NCBI GenBank assembly: GCA_009768925.2
Contig: VHIT02000028.1
Location: 62,001-126,000, forward strand
DNA length: 64,000 bases
Source of the DNA: Cryptosporidium bovis
Taxonomy: Eukaryota > Apicomplexa > Conoidasida > Eucoccidiorida > Cryptosporidiidae
Direction: 5' to 3'
Below are positions 60,120-64,000 of this stretch, piece after piece. The position numbers and the translations under genes were made by a program. Position 1 is the stretch's first letter, and the number at the start of each line of letters is the position of its first letter. The notes under the pieces were generated by a model that saw nothing but the letters and a program-made list of their open reading frames with translations, had not been told where the DNA came from and made no database searches.

Positions 60120-63100
60120 TCATTTCGAAATGTTCCACGGTCCTTCTTCAACACCGGGACAAATAGATTGTTGTGAATGGATATTTGTTTGCGTCTTGTA
60201 TTTCGATGTACATGAATTGTGAATCATCCTATCTTGAACTTCTGCTGATAAATAATCCATTCTTTCTTTTTGATTACTCTGGCTATGTTGTGTAGGTGAT
60301 TGAGACTTTATTTGAGATATTAAAGGGCCTATGTCTGGTAATGAGGAGAGCAAACTTCCTTCTCTATAGCGTAAATTCAAAAGACCATTAAGTGTTACAA
60401 ATGCAGTCTTTAAGAATGACTCATTCACTCCAAAGGTGCAGGTCTCCCTAACGAGTTCAGCATAGTTTTGTACATGTTTGAGCATTTCATAATATTCGGA
60501 TTGTTGTTCATGCAAGGTTCTAAAATAAAAGTTCGCAGCTGCACCATCAAATTGTATTGGGCCCGGATTACAGAATCTATCCTGCATGGCCCAATGGTCT
60601 TGTACTATTTTAAGCCAACGATAAGCCTTCCCCTTCAAATCAACTTCACTAGAAGGAATCGTAGGCATATTACCTGGTAGCTCTGGATGAGTTTCATCGT
60701 TTGAAGGAACGATCTTCATTAGGCAATTGAAGGGAATTGCAGTCATTCTCCAATCTGAAACCTCCCCACAAAGTCCACGGATAGAGCAAAGATGCCCAGT
60801 CAACCCACTTTCAACAACAATTGAGGCAAAGTGGCCAAGTGCGTAACCGAGTTTTGCGTCAAACTGAGAGGGCATTGCAGATCTACCTTGATAACCAAAG
60901 AAATGTGTGAAAGGCTGAAAATTACCATTGTATTTGTTTTCCTGTTTTCTTTTTTTAAGTTCTTTCTTAATCATAAGTACCAACAAAGCCTCTGTTTCTA
61001 TCGCTGAAAACGCAGAGTCAACATCTAAAGAAAGTATTTCTTTCCTGATAAATCTTGGAAGGGACTTAAATAGAGCAAGACTCCAGGGTGTCATCTTAGA
61101 AGAATACTTTCCCAATGAATTTGTATTTTGATTGTTAATGTTGTCTTGATTCAAGTTACCACTAATTGTATTTTCGGCCCCCTGATGAGTTGTATTCGTT
61201 CCTTGGTTACTTGGTGTTTCACTACTTATTGTTGGATGTTCCCCATGCCCTAAATTCATCATCTCTGAAATAAAAAGCTTCATTTCTGTATGTTCTTCTG
61301 CAAATCTACGCAATTCATTTATCTCTGATATTAATATTTTCATATCAGGCAAATGAGACAGTAATGCATCTGGAATTAACACAGTTCCAAAATTTTTTCC
61401 AAATTCTGCCCTTTTACAAATCACATCCGCCACATCCTCAACTATGTGAACCAATGTTTTGTCTGCTGCACCGTACTCTTCTGCAATAATTACTACATTT
61501 GGATGAGTTTGCAAGGCACACTCTAAAACCTCATTGGAAGGTTGTCTTCCCATTAACCTGATAAAATGCCAATATTTTGGCATTGAAGCAGCATCTGTTA
61601 AAACATTTCCTATCAAACTTGCATATAATTTTGTACTCGAATCAAATCCAACACAAGCTTCTACAAGGTCATTTGCTAAATTATTAGAAGCAGTTGCAGG
61701 GACTCCAACTACTTTTGTGTTGCAATTGTTTTGGAGGAAGTATTCTGACAAAATTGCACCTTGTGTCATCCCAAAGGCAGAACCACATAAAACTAAGCCA
61801 TCCAAATGCAAATTCATGCAAATTTGCCTGGCTTTTTCCAAATTTTCTTTTGAAATCAGACATTCCGTGTATGTTCTACCAATCAACTCTGAACCACCTT
61901 GATTTGGTAAAAGATCAACATCCTTTTCAGTGAGAGTAATGTGTTTGCCTTGCAAGAATCCCTTAACACCGTAGAAACCTAGACATCTTCCCCTAACCAT
62001 TTTTAGACGGTGATACAAACCCCAAACAACATTCGCTATTCCAGGAGCTTGCCTTGACATTAACAACACACCAATCCTCAATCCTACACCGGGGCCTTCA
62101 GAAGAAAGATCAAGTTGTGCTTCTTGGCAGTAGAAGTGATTAGAATTGCACAAATGTGGATAATATGTTGTAATTTGTCTTTTTATTAGTGGGTCCGATA
62201 AATTGTATTGAGTTGTAGGTTTACATCTGGCCTTCAAATTGGTCAAAAGTATTGGCAATGGTGGTCTGTAAGTTGTGCGATAAAGCTGAAGAGGGGATAA
62301 TGTTCCCTGAATCCTGTTGAATACCCCCCTCTTACCCGTACTAGTTCCTTGTGATATATTTCTATCAGTCTCCCCTATAATGCCTTCTTCCTCACCACCA
62401 TAAAGTAAATCCTTTATTTCTGGTGTCCTGACAATATACGGAATAGTCTCAGAACATGGACCCTCAAATTGCAGTGGACCAGGGGCACGATAAAGATCTT
62501 TAAACTTCCAAATATCTCTGACTTGCTTTAGCAACTTGAAGAGTGGCCCATTTAGATCTACCAGCTGTCTAGTAACGGCAGCATAATAACCTGATTTTGA
62601 CTTTTTTGCCTCCATTATTCTCGTAATGCTAATTCCACACGCTTGCCAATCTATTGGATTACCTTCAAGGCCCCTAATAACTGCAAGGTATCCATTCATA
62701 CCCTTTGAAACAAGCGCTCCTGCACAGTGTCCAAGAGCATAACAATAGTTTGAATCAAAATTTGATGGCATTGCGCATCTTCCCTCGTATCCCAAATAAT
62801 GGTGCATCATTGTAAAGCCAAATGGCATCAAAATAGAGTCGGGGTATTTATTGGAACTGTCGATTTCCACTGGGACAGCCTCTTTAGTTTGCCCATGTTC
62901 AATATCGTAGTAAAATGACGTTCCATGCCTCCTATGAAGTTCTGCCTCTACTAGTAATATCAAAAGTCTTTCCGTTGCTATCTTAGCAACTTGTATCTGT
63001 CCTGTTGCTTCCCTATCAAGTAAAAGTTGTTCTCTTATATTTTCCGGTAAATATTCCCAAATACCGGCGGAAGATTTAGACAGTAACTTACAAATTTTTC

Positions 63101-64000
63101 TGTCATACTCATCTGGAGCTATCTCATCTCCTTCATCATCCTTCAATTCGTCCAAAATATCGTTTAGTTCTTGAATTAATACTTTAATTTCAGGAATGAA
63201 TTCTATCAAACCTTCTGGAATAAGGATAATTCCGTACATTTTTCCTTGCCTAGAACGTTCTTCCATCAAGTCTACGATGCTTTTTACGATTTCAAATAGT
63301 GTTATACCTTCATGTTCAACTTCTTCCGCAATAAAAACCATATTTGGTCTTGTTTGTAGGGCAACTTCAAGTGCTAGATGAGACGCAGACCGTCCCATAA
63401 CCCTCACGAAGTGATATACATTTTGAGATGTACAAATGTCAGAGCATAGATTCCCAACACATTCAGCATAGGTTCTAGCAGCAGTGTCAAATCCAAAGGA
63501 AACCTCTATCGCTGGATTCTTAAGGTCACCATCAATTGTTTTTGGAACGCCAACAACGCAAATACTATTCTTTTTCTTTCCCATGTAATCAGCAATCAAA
63601 GCGGCATTCGAATTTGAACCATCTCCACCTATGACAATTAAGCCGTGTAATTGAAGTTGCTCGCAAACCTTTTCAACATTTTCTAGGTCTTTTTCACCGT
63701 TTATCCTTCCCCTCCCAGACCAAAGCATATCGAAACCACCTTGATTCCTAAAACGGTCCATCATTTCATCAGAGACAACCTTGTATGTCGACTTAAATAG
63801 GCCATCTAATCCCCCTAAAAATCCAAAAAGTTGACTGTCCGGATGGTGGTTTTTAATGAAATCATAAACACCACCTATTACATTATGCCCTCCTGGTGCA
63901 GGCCCACCAGACAACACAATACCAACTCTTAAAGCGTGATATGAATGTTCCACATTATTAGAATCATCTCTAACGATTTCAATGCATGGCCTACCAAATG
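60120..64000 (-). CDS. Fused two-domain pyrophosphate-type phosphofructokinase, 5' partial
   Basis: Frame open to the window edge; 1293 residues are visible and the N-terminus is outside. Two PFK domains in tandem. The first has GIVLSGGPAPGGHNVIGG, GGDGSNSNAA, PKTIDGDLKNPAIEVSFGFDTA, MGRSASHLALEVALQTRPN and EEVEHEG: the plant PFP-beta-like catalytic type. The second (from about 62100 downward) has the same scaffold but lost catalytic residues: CGSAFGMTQGA replaces GGDGS, and PATASNNLANDL replaces the TIDGD loop. It keeps MGRQPSNEVLECALQTHPN. The pair resembles the plant PFP beta/alpha split, fused. It catalyses fructose 6-phosphate plus PPi to fructose 1,6-bisphosphate, reversibly, for glycolysis in a parasite without respiration-based ATP. 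Cofactor use is discussed in the findings. Confidence 0.95.
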   Translation of the reverse strand, partial: FGRPCIEIVRDDSNNVEHSYHALRVGIVLSGGPAPGGHNVIGGVYDFIKNHHPDSQLFGFLGGLDGLFKSTYKVVSDEMMDRFRNQGGFDMLWSGRGRINGEKDLENVEKVCEQLQLHGLIVIGGDGSNSNAALIADYMGKKKNSICVVGVPKTIDGDLKNPAIEVSFGFDTAARTYAECVGNLCSDICTSQNVYHFVRVMGRSASHLALEVALQTRPNMVFIAEEVEHEGITLFEIVKSIVDLMEERSRQGKMYGIILIPEGLIEFIPEIKVLIQELNDILDELKDDEGDEIAPDEYDRKICKLLSKSSAGIWEYLPENIREQLLLDREATGQIQVAKIATERLLILLVEAELHRRHGTSFYYDIEHGQTKEAVPVEIDSSNKYPDSILMPFGFTMMHHYLGYEGRCAMPSNFDSNYCYALGHCAGALVSKGMNGYLAVIRGLEGNPIDWQACGISITRIMEAKKSKSGYYAAVTRQLVDLNGPLFKLLKQVRDIWKFKDLYRAPGPLQFEGPCSETIPYIVRTPEIKDLLYGGEEEGIIGETDRNISQGTSTGKRGVFNRIQGTLSPLQLYRTTYRPPLPILLTNLKARCKPTTQYNLSDPLIKRQITTYYPHLCNSNHFYCQEAQLDLSSEGPGVGLRIGVLLMSRQAPGIANVVWGLYHRLKMVRGRCLGFYGVKGFLQGKHITLTEKDVDLLPNQGGSELIGRTYTECLISKENLEKARQICMNLHLDGLVLCGSAFGMTQGAILSEYFLQNNCNTKVVGVPATASNNLANDLVEACVGFDSSTKLYASLIGNVLTDAASMPKYWHFIRLMGRQPSNEVLECALQTHPNVVIIAEEYGAADKTLVHIVEDVADVICKRAEFGKNFGTVLIPDALLSHLPDMKILISEINELRRFAEEHTEMKLFISEMMNLGHGEHPTISSETPSNQGTNTTHQGAENTISGNLNQDNINNQNTNSLGKYSSKMTPWSLALFKSLPRFIRKEILSLDVDSAFSAIETEALLVLMIKKELKKRKQENKYNGNFQPFTHFFGYQGRSAMPSQFDAKLGYALGHFASIVVESGLTGHLCSIRGLCGEVSDWRMTAIPFNCLMKIVPSNDETHPELPGNMPTIPSSEVDLKGKAYRWLKIVQDHWAMQDRFCNPGPIQFDGAAANFYFRTLHEQQSEYYEMLKHVQNYAELVRETCTFGVNESFLKTAFVTLNGLLNLRYREGSLLSSLPDIGPLISQIKSQSPTQHSQSNQKERMDYLSAEVQDRMIHNSCTSKYKTQTNIHSQQSICPGVEEGPWNISK

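Overview
The window is compact, AT-rich eukaryotic nuclear DNA that I assign to the apicomplexan genus Cryptosporidium. The grounds are long uninterrupted coding regions packed on both strands, very short GT-AG introns (most 43-52 nt), TGCATGCA and E2F-like TTTGGCGC promoter motifs, a fused two-domain PPi-type phosphofructokinase, an ERK7-like MAP kinase with a TDY activation motif, and several small secreted proteins without recognisable families. The C. parvum/C. hominis clade is a reasonable guess, but the species is not proven. I support 36 protein-coding genes, two of them cut by the window edges. I found no rRNA, tRNA, CRISPR array or transposon.

Layout. 1-9.2 kb: an ER protein ending in KDEL (5' end missing), a 1.7 kb empty convergent gap, then four minus-strand genes: Ipi1/TEX10-like ribosome biogenesis factor, type II DnaJ, 3'(2'),5'-bisphosphate nucleotidase and a membrane RING ubiquitin ligase. 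9.7-23.2 kb: NDR-like AGC kinase, a secreted protein, STI1, a TBC protein, RACK1, a nine-exon GSK3-like kinase, a coiled-coil protein and UDP-glucuronate decarboxylase. 23.6-36 kb: an N-myristoylated MORN protein, a large orphan, a CENP-C-like cupin protein, Rab6, a SIZ/PIAS SUMO ligase and the MAP kinase. 36-49 kb: a SAPS-like protein, an orphan, a Qb-SNARE, two tandem four-TM/EF-hand paralogues, a DUF3228-like protein, a myristoylated orphan, HGH1 and proteasome alpha-6. 49-64 kb: TFIIH p52, eRF3, Fes1/HspBP1, the exosome nuclease DIS3, two small secreted proteins, HMGB and the PPi-PFK (5' end missing).

The genes are mostly housekeeping, in four groups: chaperone and protein quality control (DnaJ, STI1, Fes1/HspBP1, HGH1, proteasome, RING ligase, KDEL protein); RNA and translation (DIS3, Ipi1, eRF3, RACK1, TFIIH); vesicle traffic (Rab6, SNARE, TBC); and signalling kinases. 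Parasite-specific interest lies in the secreted proteins, the MORN and four-TM/EF-hand proteins, and the carbohydrate enzymes.

Much of the value here is in gene structure. I rebuilt 23 coding introns by joining reading frames across GT-AG boundaries, plus one 5'UTR intron. These include a 9-nt first coding exon in the DnaJ gene and eight introns in one kinase gene. All family assignments come from reading motifs by eye; no searches were run.
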